Shown here in pieces: positions 9,106 through 17,514 of a stretch of DNA of 64,000 nucleotides. Location: the NCBI RefSeq assembly GCF_000175575.2, contig NZ_CP005986.1, forward strand, positions 2,499,001 to 2,563,000, written 5' to 3'. Within the stretch, counting starts at the first letter, position 1; each line of letters opens with the position of its first letter. The notes beneath the pieces were generated by a model. That model was not told the DNA's origin, did no database searches, and was given only the letters and a program-made list of their open reading frames with translations. Source of the DNA: Acidithiobacillus caldus ATCC 51756 (GTDB taxonomy: Bacteria; Pseudomonadota; Gammaproteobacteria; Acidithiobacillales; Acidithiobacillaceae). Position numbers and translations under genes: made by a program.

Positions 9106-10044
9106 ATGTTTGAGCACACACCCAGCCAAGGCGATCTTTCCTTTACCCTATTGCTGCGCGCCCTGCGCGGAATCACCCTGTGGCAACCCATACTCGTGTA
9201 TATCCTGGCGGCGACCGTGGGATTCACCATCTGGGAAGCGCTCAGTCAGTGGTCGAACGCGGAATTTCCCGTGCTCGTGGGTGCCTTGTTTTTCCTGGCC
9301 AGCATCGGGGTCGGCTACCTCGGGGCCGGCAAGGTGCTGATCTTTGAGGCGCGCGGCGAAAAACTACCCGGTATCTTCGCGAGCCTCGGTTTCGGGTTGC
9401 GGGTATTGCCCCGCCTCTTTGGCCTGCTACTGGTGGAAGCCCTGCTGCTGTTCGGAATTTTCCTGGTGGAGACCCTTGCCTTTGCCCTGTGTACCTTACC
9501 TGGGGTCGGGCCCTACCTTTTCATCGGCATTTTCCCCGCCGCGGTGGTCGTCGATGCCGTGGTCTTCGTGCTCGCCATCATCGTTTTCAACCTGTCTGGG
9601 CCAGCCCTCTGGCATGGCGAAACGGTCGCCAAGAGCCTGAGACACACCTTGGGCATCGCCCACAGCAAACCAGGCTCGGTACTGCTGATGATGCTCCTGC
9701 TGACCGTTCTCAGCCTGGGTCTTGGTCTGATCGTCTCCGTCGTCCTCTACACCGGCTACTCCATGGCCATGAGCAGCGCCTTCCCCCTGCTCGCCAGCGT
9801 ATTGCGCGACCCCGGCGACTGGGCCATGCAGCTTTTCAACATACTGCTGGGCAATGGCGACCTGCTCGGGCATCTTGCCGCGGGCACCGACGCAGCCAGT
9901 AGCTCGCTTTTTGCCCTAGGCCAGGGGCTGGGACTCGTCGTCGCGACGGCGCTGATCTTCATCCTTCCCAATGTGGTCTTCCTGCTGGGTATGGCGCACA
10001 TCTACATAGAGGCCCTCGAACTGACGGCGCCGGAAGATGTATAA
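9106..10044 (+). CDS. Polytopic inner-membrane protein of unknown function
   Basis: A 312-residue protein with about six to seven hydrophobic segments, rich in Leu, Val, Ala and Gly, and with no enzyme motif that I recognise. It opens with a polar stretch (MFEHTPSQGDLSF), has a loop WHGETVAKSLRHTLGIAHSKPG, and ends with a polar tail (LELTAPEDV). The internal spacing recalls DUF4013/EI24-like membrane proteins, but I cannot assign it. I chose ATG 9106 over upstream starts because the hydrophobic domain begins soon after. Its stop overlaps the next gene. Confidence 0.72.
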   Translation: MFEHTPSQGDLSFTLLLRALRGITLWQPILVYILAATVGFTIWEALSQWSNAEFPVLVGALFFLASIGVGYLGAGKVLIFEARGEKLPGIFASLGFGLRVLPRLFGLLLVEALLLFGIFLVETLAFALCTLPGVGPYLFIGIFPAAVVVDAVVFVLAIIVFNLSGPALWHGETVAKSLRHTLGIAHSKPGSVLLMMLLLTVLSLGLGLIVSVVLYTGYSMAMSSAFPLLASVLRDPGDWAMQLFNILLGNGDLLGHLAAGTDAASSSLFALGQGLGLVVATALIFILPNVVFLLGMAHIYIEALELTAPEDV

Positions 10045-10339
10045 TGCCTTCATGAAAAAGTTACTGCATCAGTGGGAACTGGAGAAAAGACGCTGCCAGA
10101 GCTGCGGCATGCCTCTGCAATACGATCCAAAAGGCGGCGGCAGCGAGGCCGACGGCACTACCAGCGGCCTGTATTGCAGCTACTGCTACGACCATGGTGA
10201 GTTTCGCGATCCCCATCTCAGTCTCGACCAAATGCAGGCTCGGGTACGCCAACTACTGCGTAAGCGCAATGCCCCGTGGTACATCCGCGCCTATATGGCA
10301 CACCGCATTCCTACCCTACGACGTTGGCGCAGTAGATAA
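10037..10339 (+). CDS. Small zinc-ribbon protein
   Basis: A 100-residue protein with two cysteine pairs: CQSCGMPL near the start and YCSYCYDHGEF about 30 residues on. It matches the putative zinc ribbon family whose signature includes SCGMPL and an E-x-DG segment (GSEADGTTS here). The C-terminal half is basic (RVRQLLRKRN, RRWRSR), suggesting nucleic-acid or protein contact. ATG 10037 overlaps the stop of the membrane-protein gene by 8 bases; the ATG at 10052 would give 95 residues and keep all cysteines. Function unknown. Confidence 0.75.
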   Translation: MYNAFMKKLLHQWELEKRRCQSCGMPLQYDPKGGGSEADGTTSGLYCSYCYDHGEFRDPHLSLDQMQARVRQLLRKRNAPWYIRAYMAHRIPTLRRWRSR

Positions 10340-10355
10340 GCAATATCCGAGCAAC

Positions 10356-10400
10356 ACGCAAAAGCCCTGGGCCAGGGGCCAAGGGCTTTGCGTGCGTTTT
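10356..10400 (+). terminator. Strong hairpin terminator after the zinc-ribbon gene
   Basis: The arm ACGCAAAAGCCCT (10356-10368) pairs with AAGGGCTTTGCGT (10381-10393) with one bulge, and TTTT follows at 10397-10400. It lies 17 bases past the zinc-ribbon stop and faces the end of the minus-strand coiled-coil gene, so it may serve both directions. Confidence 0.72.
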
Positions 10401-10500
10401 CCGATCTGCTTTTCAGCGGTGCGGTAGCGCCCGTCGGAGCGATCCGATGGACGAACCCTCTATACCGCTTGCCATTAACCGGGACCGCTATCGAGCGCGC

Positions 10501-10869
10501 TTATAATGCCGCGCGCGGCTTGCGCCCACGCTTCGGCTTGAGTTCCTGCATCAGCTGCTCGCCACGTTCTTTCAAGGCTTGTAGCTGGGCCTCATTGCCC
10601 CCGCTGTGATCGCGCACTTCTGCTACCGCCGCAAGAATCTGGGTCGGCTCCCACTCCGGTACCAGTCGCGTAATACGATCGAGAAGCGCGCGCCGCTGTG
10701 CCTCACGCTCCCGCCGCAGACGCGGATTTTCCTGCAGGCTGCGCTTTTGTGCCTCGATCTTGGCCAGCTGCTCACGCAGACGCATTTCCGTCTGTTGCCG
10801 CTTTGCCTCGAGATCCGCCAGACGCTCCTCTGCCGTACGCCGATGCCGCTTTTTGACCGTTGTTTCCAT
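10501..10869 (-). CDS. Small basic coiled-coil protein, unknown function
   Basis: Encodes 122 residues, strongly charged: KKRHRRTAEERLADLEAKRQ starts a predicted coiled coil that runs to about residue 65, and the tail (KPKRGRKPRAAL) is very basic, with an AT-hook-like GRKPR. I recognise no family. I chose ATG 10869 because GGGAG lies upstream; the GTG at 10908 would add 13 residues. DNA or RNA binding is a guess from composition. Confidence 0.6.
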   Translation of the reverse strand: METTVKKRHRRTAEERLADLEAKRQQTEMRLREQLAKIEAQKRSLQENPRLRREREAQRRALLDRITRLVPEWEPTQILAAVAEVRDHSGGNEAQLQALKERGEQLMQELKPKRGRKPRAAL

Positions 10870-10935
10870 GTTTTTGCTCCCGCTGTGCTGTAAGTCAATG
10901 TTGCTCACTACAACATGGCGGGAATTATGTCAGTC

Positions 10936-11946
10936 CTATTTGCTTTTGGCAAATACGAAGGCATCGGCAAATATATGCTCAGCGTCCAGCCCGGCCGCGC
11001 GCAAACGATCGGCCAGGGAAAAGACCATGTCCGGGTGTCCGCAGATATAGGCGTCAAATTCACTGGGATCGGGGAAGTCCTGGAGTATATGCTCGGTAAT
11101 GTAGCCCCGTGCTCCTGTCCACTGTGCGTCGGGACGCGAAACGATCTTGTGCACGGTGAAATCGGAGAAGGCCTGCGTCCACTCTTGTAACAACGCTTCA
11201 TAGTAAAAATCCTGGGGATGCCGCACACCCCAGTAGAGCTGTATGGGACGCTGCTGACCGTGTTCAAGCAGCCACTGGAGCATGCCCTTGATGGGCGCAA
11301 AGCCCGTGCCCGTTGCCGCCATGAGCAGCGGCCGAGTCGATTCCTCACGGATGAAAAAGGTACCCAGCGGACCCTCGAAGCGTAGGATATCCTTTTCTTT
11401 CATCTGCTCGAAGACTTGGCTCGTGAAGCGCCCTCCCGGGACCCTCTTGATGTGCAACTCCAGAATGCCGTCGGCATTGGGCGTATTGGCCAATGAAAAT
11501 CCGCGTCGCGCCCCATCCTTCAGAAGAATATCGATATACTGTCCGGGCAGAAACGGAAGTGTCTCCGTTGCCGGGATCTTCAGGAAAAGCGCCCGCACAT
11601 CCGGTGCAAGGTCCTCGATACGGTGTACCCGAGAAGGCAGGGTTTTTATGGTGATACCCTTGGCTGCTCCGACTTCCTTGATTTCTACAGTAACATCGGA
11701 AACGGGCATGGCCTGACAAAAAAGCGCAAGCCCGCTCTCGCGATCCGCCGGCGTCAGCACCGTCTCATCCACATCGCCGTAGTCTACCTGACCGTCCAGC
11801 AGTCGGCCTTTGCAGGTACCACAGGTACCGCTACGGCAACTGTAGGGAACGTTGAATCCTTGGCGTAATGCCGCCTCCAAAATGGTTTCATCGGCCTCGA
11901 TTTCGAGGTCGTGGCCACTGGGTTCAATACGCAAACGAAAAGGCAT
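10936..11946 (-). CDS. 2Fe-2S ferredoxin-type NAD(P)H flavin oxidoreductase
   Basis: A 336-residue electron-transfer reductase of the CDP-6-deoxyglucoseen reductase (AscD) / phenol hydroxylase reductase type. An N-terminal plant-type ferredoxin domain has C37, C42, C45 and C77 (CRSGTCGTCKG). The FAD domain follows, with RGFSLANTP and GGRFTSQVF, then a NAD(P)-binding domain with AATGTGFAPIKG and YWGVRHPQDFYY and the end motif YICGHPDMV. ATG 11946 is chosen because GGAGG nine bases upstream overlaps the earlier ATG. It has no partner oxygenase nearby, so the electron acceptor is unknown. Confidence 0.88.
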   Translation of the reverse strand: MPFRLRIEPSGHDLEIEADETILEAALRQGFNVPYSCRSGTCGTCKGRLLDGQVDYGDVDETVLTPADRESGLALFCQAMPVSDVTVEIKEVGAAKGITIKTLPSRVHRIEDLAPDVRALFLKIPATETLPFLPGQYIDILLKDGARRGFSLANTPNADGILELHIKRVPGGRFTSQVFEQMKEKDILRFEGPLGTFFIREESTRPLLMAATGTGFAPIKGMLQWLLEHGQQRPIQLYWGVRHPQDFYYEALLQEWTQAFSDFTVHKIVSRPDAQWTGARGYITEHILQDFPDPSEFDAYICGHPDMVFSLADRLRAAGLDAEHIFADAFVFAKSK

Positions 11947-12057
11947 CGGAATCATCCTCCAGGCAGACTACGGCTCGGCCAGCACGGTGACCGCCGCAGT
12001 TGCGCGTAAAAAAGGGAAAACCAGCATCCTCCACAAAGGACCTCGATTCTAGCAGAA

Positions 12058-12693
12058 TTAGCAGATGCTGGTGGACAGCGCCGCCCCAGCGTCATCCTCG
12101 AGACGATCGTAGCGGTTGACTATCCAGCAGAAGAGTTCGGCGGTGCGCTCGGCGTCGTACAGTGCGGAGTGCGCCTCACGTCCATCCCAGGCGAGGCCTG
12201 CTTTCTGCACGGCTTTTGCCAGTACCGTCTCGGCGAGGGCGAGGGCCGCCAACGAGACCGTATCGATGACGCTGAAGGGATGAAAAGGACTGTTCTTCAA
12301 GCGCAGACGTTTTTCTGCAGCGTGCAGGAAAGACAGATCGAAATGGGCGTTGTGCCCAACCAATACGGCGCGGCGACAATGGGCCTCCTTGACGGCTTTA
12401 CGCAAGGCGCGATAGAGCGTCCCAAAAACCTCGGCCTCTGGCAGGGCGCCGCGCAATGGTTGATAGGGATCGATACCGTTGAAGGCCAGTGCCGCGGGAT
12501 CGAGCTCGGCTCCCGCGAAGGGCTCTACGTGAAAATGGTGCCGTGGGCCGAGCTGCCACTGTCCATCGGCATGTGTGATGACGATGGCGGCTATTTCCAG
12601 CAGGGCGTGGCGATGGGCCTCGAAGCCTGCGCTCTCGACATCGACGACCACCGGCAGAAATCCGCGGAAACGCTGATTGAGCGGAAGATTCAC
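12058..12693 (-). CDS. rnt: Ribonuclease T (DEDDh 3'-5' exoribonuclease)
   Basis: RNase T trims the 3' ends of tRNA, 5S and 23S rRNA and turns over the tRNA CCA end. It is 211 residues, slightly short of the E. coli enzyme. DEDDh motifs are visible: VVVDVESAGF (Asp18, Glu20), GHNAHFD and HSALYDAERTAELF. ALAFNGIDPYQPLRGA is a strong family signature. The GTG start at 12693 overlaps the stop of the fetB-like gene as GTGA, which is an unusual partner. It ends the minus-strand bio-htpX-aat-bpt group. Confidence 0.93.
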   Translation of the reverse strand: MNLPLNQRFRGFLPVVVDVESAGFEAHRHALLEIAAIVITHADGQWQLGPRHHFHVEPFAGAELDPAALAFNGIDPYQPLRGALPEAEVFGTLYRALRKAVKEAHCRRAVLVGHNAHFDLSFLHAAEKRLRLKNSPFHPFSVIDTVSLAALALAETVLAKAVQKAGLAWDGREAHSALYDAERTAELFCWIVNRYDRLEDDAGAALSTSIC

Positions 12694-13466
12694 CCGGGCT
12701 CCCGATTGCTTTCGCCAAAACGCAGGGCCAGCGGAGCGGCCAGCAGAACGGCACTGGCCACGCTGAGGCTCACGGCAGCCGTGAGCATGATCATGACCAC
12801 GAGCTGCATGGAGACGGCCGCCACAGGCGCCATGCCCGCCAGAATCATACCTGCGGTGATACCGGGAATATGGATCATGCCAACGCTTTTAAGACTGTCG
12901 ATGGTGGGGATCAGCGAACTGCGCACCACCGTGGCGTAGAGGTGGCGCATGGCTTGACGCTCCGTCGCTCCCAGGGCAAGCATGGCCAGAAGCATGTCTT
13001 CGCGTTGATCCACCTCACTGCGCAGACGATTCAAGGCCAGGGACACGGCGTTCATCGCATTGCCGATGATCATCCCGCCGATGGGTACCAGCGACTGGCC
13101 TTTCCAGAAAACCAGGCCAGAAATCAGCATCCAGGCCAGCGTGAGTGTGCTGGCGATGGCGATGCTGGCGACGCCGATCCAGTAGGCGTGGGGGATGCCC
13201 GCACCGCGACGCCGATTGAAACGTCCCGCGAGAAGCATCATCAACACCAGAAAGGAGACCAGCAGGGCCGGCTGATCCTGACGAAAGAGCCAAGCCAGGA
13301 TGAAGCCCATGAGACCAAGCTGCACCGTCGCCCGCAGGGCTGACCAGAGCAGATCCTTACCTACGCCAAGGCCTTGCCAGACAGACAGCGCCCAAGCCGT
13401 TCCCAGCAGACCGGCGAGGCCAGCCAGGGCCAGGGGTGAATAGAAGTTGGGAGTAGCGGACATCAT
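12690..13466 (-). CDS. UPF0014 / FetB-like ABC transporter permease
   Basis: An inner-membrane protein of 258 residues with about seven membrane segments. It belongs to the UPF0014 family, whose E. coli member FetB pairs with the ATPase FetA in iron and peroxide-stress tolerance. Family features are LRATVQLGLMGFILAWLF, GMIIGNAMNAVSLALNRL and the cytoplasmic EDMLLAMLALGATERQAM followed by SLKSVGMIHIPGITAGMILAG. ATG 13466 overlaps the bpt stop as ATGA. No FetA-type ATPase is encoded beside it, so it either uses one encoded elsewhere or acts differently. Confidence 0.85.
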   Translation of the reverse strand: MMSATPNFYSPLALAGLAGLLGTAWALSVWQGLGVGKDLLWSALRATVQLGLMGFILAWLFRQDQPALLVSFLVLMMLLAGRFNRRRGAGIPHAYWIGVASIAIASTLTLAWMLISGLVFWKGQSLVPIGGMIIGNAMNAVSLALNRLRSEVDQREDMLLAMLALGATERQAMRHLYATVVRSSLIPTIDSLKSVGMIHIPGITAGMILAGMAPVAAVSMQLVVMIMLTAAVSLSVASAVLLAAPLALRFGESNREPG

Positions 13467-14170
13467 GAGAGGTCGTTGGCCGGCAACACCTGCCAGGTGC
13501 CCTGCGTATAGGCTTCGAGGGGCTGAAATTGCCTTTTGTAGGCCATCTTTTTGCTGTCCGCTATCCAATAACCCAGGTAAAGATAGGGCAGTCCCAGACG
13601 CGCGGTCCAGTGCAGTTGCGCCAGTATGGACCAGGTGCCGAGACCTCGGCGCGGCAGATCCGGCTCGTAGAAGGTATAGACGGCGGAGCAGCCCGCCGCC
13701 AGAACGTCCGTCAGAGCCACCGCCACCAAGCGATCGCCCAGGAAACTCTGGAGGAGCACAGTCTCCACGCCGCCCCGCTCTTCCATCATTTCGCGATAGA
13801 GGCGTTCTCCCTGATTATCCATCCCACCCCCAGGGTGCCGATGCCGGAGGTAGCGCAGAAACAGGGCCTCAGCCTCGGCCTCCCGCTGGGCCGGTCGCAA
13901 CTCCAGGCGGAGGTCGGCATTGCGGCGCAGGTTACGCTTTTGACTGCGATTGGGCCTGAAATCGCCAACGGGAACACGCACCGACAGGCAAGCCTGGCAA
14001 TGACGGCAGTCGGGCCGGTAGGCGACCGCACCGTTACGACGGAAACCCTCTTGCAAGAGGAAGCTGTAGCGCTCTGCACCGATGGCTTCGGCGGGGTCGC
14101 TAAGGACAAGGGTTTCCTCGCGGCCTGGTAGATAGGGACAGGCCTGCGGCAGACTGCGATAGAAATTCAT
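13463..14170 (-). CDS. bpt: Aspartate/glutamate leucyltransferase (Bpt/Ate family)
   Basis: Transfers Leu from Leu-tRNA to N-terminal Asp or Glu, creating an N-degron for ClpS/ClpAP. Of 235 residues. The N-terminal CPYLPGREETLVL and the cysteine pair CRHCQAC (YRPDCRHCQACLSVRVPV) are typical, as are FLRYLRHRHPGGGM and the C-terminal WTARLGLPYLYLGYWI with MAYKRQFQPLE. ATG 14170 overlaps the aat stop as ATGA. Having both N-degron transferases in one transcript makes a shared proteolytic role very likely. Confidence 0.93.
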   Translation of the reverse strand: MNFYRSLPQACPYLPGREETLVLSDPAEAIGAERYSFLLQEGFRRNGAVAYRPDCRHCQACLSVRVPVGDFRPNRSQKRNLRRNADLRLELRPAQREAEAEALFLRYLRHRHPGGGMDNQGERLYREMMEERGGVETVLLQSFLGDRLVAVALTDVLAAGCSAVYTFYEPDLPRRGLGTWSILAQLHWTARLGLPYLYLGYWIADSKKMAYKRQFQPLEAYTQGTWQVLPANDLS

Positions 14171-14898
14171 ACCTCGAGTCGGCCCTCGAGCAACTCCAGG
14201 GACGGTGACCAGTGTGCGGCGGGTTCCACGGAGAGGGCCAGTCGAAGGAGGCGAAGAAATTCGAAGCGGGAAAGCTCCACGGCCCCCATCCGCTGCAGAT
14301 GGGCCGTCAGGAACTGCGTGTCGATGAGGCAGAAGCCCCAAGCCTCGAGGTGCCGCGCAAGGGCATAGAGTGCCCACTTGGAGGCGTCCCGCGCCCGACT
14401 GAACATGGATTCACCAAAGAACACCCCGCCCAGGGCGACACCGTAGAGTCCACCCACCAGATCCCTTCCGGCGTAAACCTCGAAGGAATGTGCATAACCG
14501 GCCCGAAACAGCGTCTGATAGGCTAGAGCCATATCCGCGGTAATCCAGGTACCGTCCTGATCCGCGCGCGGCATGGCGCAGCCGGCCACGACTCCGGCAA
14601 AATCGCGGTCGATGGCCAACTCCCAGCCGCCACGACGGGCGCTCTTGCGCAGGCTGCGACTACCATGCACCGCCGCGGGAAAGAGTACTCCGCGCGGGTC
14701 CGGCGACCACCAGAGAATGGGATCGCCGGCGCTGAACCACGGGAAAATACCCTGGGAGTACGCCTGCAGCAGACGCTCCGCACGGAGGTCTCCACCCACG
14801 GCGACGATGTCCCCGGCCATGTGCTCGGGATCGGGAAAGGCCCGTACCTTGCGCTGCAGCAGGGCGGGCCCGAAACCGCCGGGGCGTAAGGTGGACAC
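14167..14898 (-). CDS. aat: Leucyl/phenylalanyl-tRNA-protein transferase
   Basis: Aat adds Leu or Phe to proteins with N-terminal Arg or Lys, marking them for ClpS/ClpAP. It is 243 residues. Landmarks are VGGDLRAERLLQAYSQGIFPWF, WWSPDPRGVLFP, GTWITADMALAY and the GNAT-fold LVGGLYGVALGGVFFGESMFS, then CLIDTQFLTAHLQRMGA. The start is GTG 14898 with only a weak ribosome site. It couples to bpt through an ATGA overlap and lies 68 bases downstream of htpX. Confidence 0.96.
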   Translation of the reverse strand: MSTLRPGGFGPALLQRKVRAFPDPEHMAGDIVAVGGDLRAERLLQAYSQGIFPWFSAGDPILWWSPDPRGVLFPAAVHGSRSLRKSARRGGWELAIDRDFAGVVAGCAMPRADQDGTWITADMALAYQTLFRAGYAHSFEVYAGRDLVGGLYGVALGGVFFGESMFSRARDASKWALYALARHLEAWGFCLIDTQFLTAHLQRMGAVELSRFEFLRLLRLALSVEPAAHWSPSLELLEGRLEV

Positions 14899-14966
14899 GG
14901 CTCAGACCCACCATCGGCGGGCAGCGCCGAATGGCAACGATGGCGAGGCCTGGGTGGTGCTGCTGG

Positions 14967-15869
14967 TCACACAGCCAGACCCTGGGGAGTAGCGCCCAAG
15001 GCGCGTAGGGCAGCGATGCGGTCGGCCGTGCTGGGGTGGGTAGCAAACCAGCCGTGCCAGTTTCCAAAGATGTACGACGTCGCCATGGAGTCGTGCAGGG
15101 CATCGTGCTCCAGCTGCATCCTCGCGCTGTAGTCTTCCAAACGTTGCAGGGCAGAGATCATGGCCGCCGCCCCGACCTGCTCGGCAGCAAAGCGATCGGC
15201 CGCAAACTCGCGCCGCCGCGAAAACCAGGTGATGGGAAGCAGCGCCAATATGGACAGGAAGATCTGCAGGCCCAGGGATACGGCAAAGGCCACCATGGGG
15301 CGATCGTCCAGCAGACTGCGGGCCATGCCCGCGAGCCAGAAGACGAAGGTGTTCATCAAACCCTGCAACAAGGTGGTGCTGACCATGTCGCCATTGTAGA
15401 CGTGCCCCATCTCGTGCGCCAGCACCGCCCGCCACTCCTCCGGTCGCAGTACCTGGAGCAGTCCCGTGCTCACGGCAATCATGCTGTTGTTGCGACTGGG
15501 TCCTGTGGCAAAGGCATTGGGCTCCGGGTTTTCGTAGATCCACAGTTCGGGCATGGCGATGCCCAGGCGTGCGGCGAGCTGTTCCACCGTCTGGAAAAGC
15601 AGTTGCTCGCCGGAATTCTGCGGCCTCTCGATGCGGCGCATGGGGAAGGTCTGCCGCGCCATGAACTTGGACATGGCCAAGGAAAGAAAGGCGCCGCCAA
15701 AGCCGATCACGAGGGCCCAGAGGAGGATGCGCGCGTCCACACTTCCGCGCAGATCGATGCCGAAAGCCGGCAGGATCAGATTGATGAGGAGGCTGAAGGA
15801 AATGGATAGGGTAAGGAAGATGAGCAGGTTGCTCACCAGCAACAAGGCAATGCCTCTGAATGACTTCAT
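14967..15869 (-). CDS. htpX: Membrane metalloprotease HtpX
   Basis: HtpX is an inner-membrane zinc protease that degrades misfolded membrane proteins alongside FtsH. At 300 residues it is full length. It has two N-terminal membrane segments (FRGIALLLVSNLLIFLTLSI and a second near 40-60), the zinc site HEMGH in VLAHEMGHVYNGD, two further hydrophobic segments, and the third ligand in EFAADRFAAE. ATG 15869 follows GGAGCG. It lies between bioD and aat on the same strand, so membrane proteolysis and N-degron tagging may be co-transcribed. Confidence 0.95.
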   Translation of the reverse strand: MKSFRGIALLLVSNLLIFLTLSISFSLLINLILPAFGIDLRGSVDARILLWALVIGFGGAFLSLAMSKFMARQTFPMRRIERPQNSGEQLLFQTVEQLAARLGIAMPELWIYENPEPNAFATGPSRNNSMIAVSTGLLQVLRPEEWRAVLAHEMGHVYNGDMVSTTLLQGLMNTFVFWLAGMARSLLDDRPMVAFAVSLGLQIFLSILALLPITWFSRRREFAADRFAAEQVGAAAMISALQRLEDYSARMQLEHDALHDSMATSYIFGNWHGWFATHPSTADRIAALRALGATPQGLAV

Positions 15870-15949
15870 GGGTACGCTCCGTCCGTTGACGACCGAGGCG
15901 CGCGCGGCCCACACCCCGATCAACATGCCATTTTCTTCTCGGACTGAGT

Positions 15950-16621
15950 CTAGCAGTTGTCTTCGTTCAGGGGAAGATGCAAATGCAGCGCAAGGGTCTG
16001 CGGATCGGGCTGTTCGACATGGGGTAGGAGGCCGAGAAGCGGGCCACGCAGACCGGCACGCAGGCCTTCCAGCGTGCCCGCCGCCGGCGCCCCCGGGACG
16101 GGCTGTGTGCCGATCCAGCCAGCGTAGGGCAAGGCATTGGCGAGGATAGCCTCCTCCGTCAAGCGGGCGTGATTGATGGCCCCAAGACGCAAGGCCACCA
16201 CCAGGATCAGCGGCAGACCCAGCTCCGCCGCCCAGTCACGGTAGTCCCAATCGGACCCCAGAGGCACCAGCAAGCCTCCGGCGCCCTCCACCAGGACCCG
16301 GTCGACGCGCGCGGCTGCCTGCCGGACGAAGTCCGTCAAGCGCTGGCGGTGGATGACCTGGCCGTGCAATCGTGCCGCCCAATGGGGGGCGATGGGCTCC
16401 GGAAAGGCGTAACAATTGCACTCCGCTACCGTCAGCGGCGGATGACTGTAGCGGCGCAGCCACTCGACATCGGTAAAGTGGCCATCGTCCTCGCGCCCGG
16501 ATACCACGGGCTTGAGGGCTGCGACCGTCCGACCGCGCCGGGCCAAGGCCGCCGCCAGGGTGGCCGTGGCCACGGTCTTTCCGACGCCCGTGTCGGTGCC
16601 GGTAATGAAGTAGCCCTGCAT
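15950..16621 (-). CDS. bioD: Dethiobiotin synthetase
   Basis: BioD closes the ureido ring of diaminopelargonate with CO2 and ATP. It is 223 residues long with P-loop GTDTGVGKT at 8-16, the substrate lysine in ALKPVVSG, VEGAGGLLVPL, and a C-terminal GxIG-type segment (AGWIGTQPVPG). It lies 8 bases after bioC and 80 bases before htpX. Compared with well-known BioD proteins the mid region is normal, so it should be active. Confidence 0.93.
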   Translation of the reverse strand: MQGYFITGTDTGVGKTVATATLAAALARRGRTVAALKPVVSGREDDGHFTDVEWLRRYSHPPLTVAECNCYAFPEPIAPHWAARLHGQVIHRQRLTDFVRQAAARVDRVLVEGAGGLLVPLGSDWDYRDWAAELGLPLILVVALRLGAINHARLTEEAILANALPYAGWIGTQPVPGAPAAGTLEGLRAGLRGPLLGLLPHVEQPDPQTLALHLHLPLNEDNC

Positions 16622-16629
16622 GGAGTGCC

Positions 16630-17514
16630 TCAGCCTGCGGCCTTGCCGCGCGGATGAAAGCGCAGCGGCGCGCGGGCAGGAGTTTCACCACGGACATCCC
16701 GCGGCTCCGGCGCCCAGGCATGGGCGTAGATCACTTCGTAGTGGGCGGGCAGGCGACCGTGGGTGCGCCAGCGCTCGTAGGCGGCGCTCAAGGCCCGCCA
16801 GCGCCGCGGCGTCCACAGGCCACGCGCTCGCCCGCTCAGGGCGTTTCCGGCCCCGATGCCGCGCAACTCGCGCAGGAGATGGGCAAGCTCGCCATATTCC
16901 AGGGAAAAATGATCCACGTCCAGGATCGGGTCCACGAAACCCCGCTGCTGCAGGCTATCGCCCACGTCGTGCATGTCCAGGAAGGGGTGGACGTGGGGCT
17001 GGGCATCGACCGCCGCGAAACTTTGGCGCAGTTCCGTGAGGGTATCGGGGCCCAGGGTGGTGAAAAGGAGCAGACCGCCGGGCCGCAGCACCCGGGCGAT
17101 TTCCGCGAGGGTCTGATCCAGGGCGCTCCACTGCAGACAGAGATTGGCGTAGACGAGGTCGATACTGGCGGAACGCAGGGGCAAGGCTTCGGCGTCTCCC
17201 TGACAGAAGCTCTGGCGTTGGCGCCAACCCTTGCGCCTGCGCGCCTCCAGCAGCATGGGGTGAGCGATGTCCACGGCGACTACCCGCGCCTTGGGAAAGC
17301 GTCGATTGAGACGCCGGCTCTGCAGACCGGTACCGGCCCCGAGATCCAGTATCCACTCCGGGGTACAACGCAAAAAATCGAGACGTTCCAGGAGATTCTG
17401 GCCGACGCGATCCTGGAGTACGGCCGTACTCTCATAGGCTGCAGCAGCGCGGCCAAAGTGACGACGCAGGGCGGCCTTGTCCACCAGGGGAGCTTGCCGG
17501 TCCGATTCGCTCAC
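16630..17514 (-). CDS. bioC: Malonyl-ACP O-methyltransferase
   Basis: BioC methylates malonyl-ACP so that fatty-acid synthesis can build the pimeloyl chain. It is 294 residues; the GTG start at 17514 overlaps the bioH stop as GTGA. Family features are DKAALRRHFGRAAAAYE, SAM motif I ILDLGAGTG, VVAVDIAHPML, and the post-I segment DLVYANLCLQWS with VLRPGGLLLFTTLGPDTL, which is distinctive for BioC. It works with BioH, encoded immediately upstream. Confidence 0.95.
   Translation of the reverse strand: MSESDRQAPLVDKAALRRHFGRAAAAYESTAVLQDRVGQNLLERLDFLRCTPEWILDLGAGTGLQSRRLNRRFPKARVVAVDIAHPMLLEARRRKGWRQRQSFCQGDAEALPLRSASIDLVYANLCLQWSALDQTLAEIARVLRPGGLLLFTTLGPDTLTELRQSFAAVDAQPHVHPFLDMHDVGDSLQQRGFVDPILDVDHFSLEYGELAHLLRELRGIGAGNALSGRARGLWTPRRWRALSAAYERWRTHGRLPAHYEVIYAHAWAPEPRDVRGETPARAPLRFHPRGKAAG

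Noticed and set aside
10040-10045. TATAAT as a promoter for the zinc-ribbon gene
   Set aside because: There is no -35 at a suitable distance and the motif falls in the overlapping stop/start region, so chance is likely.
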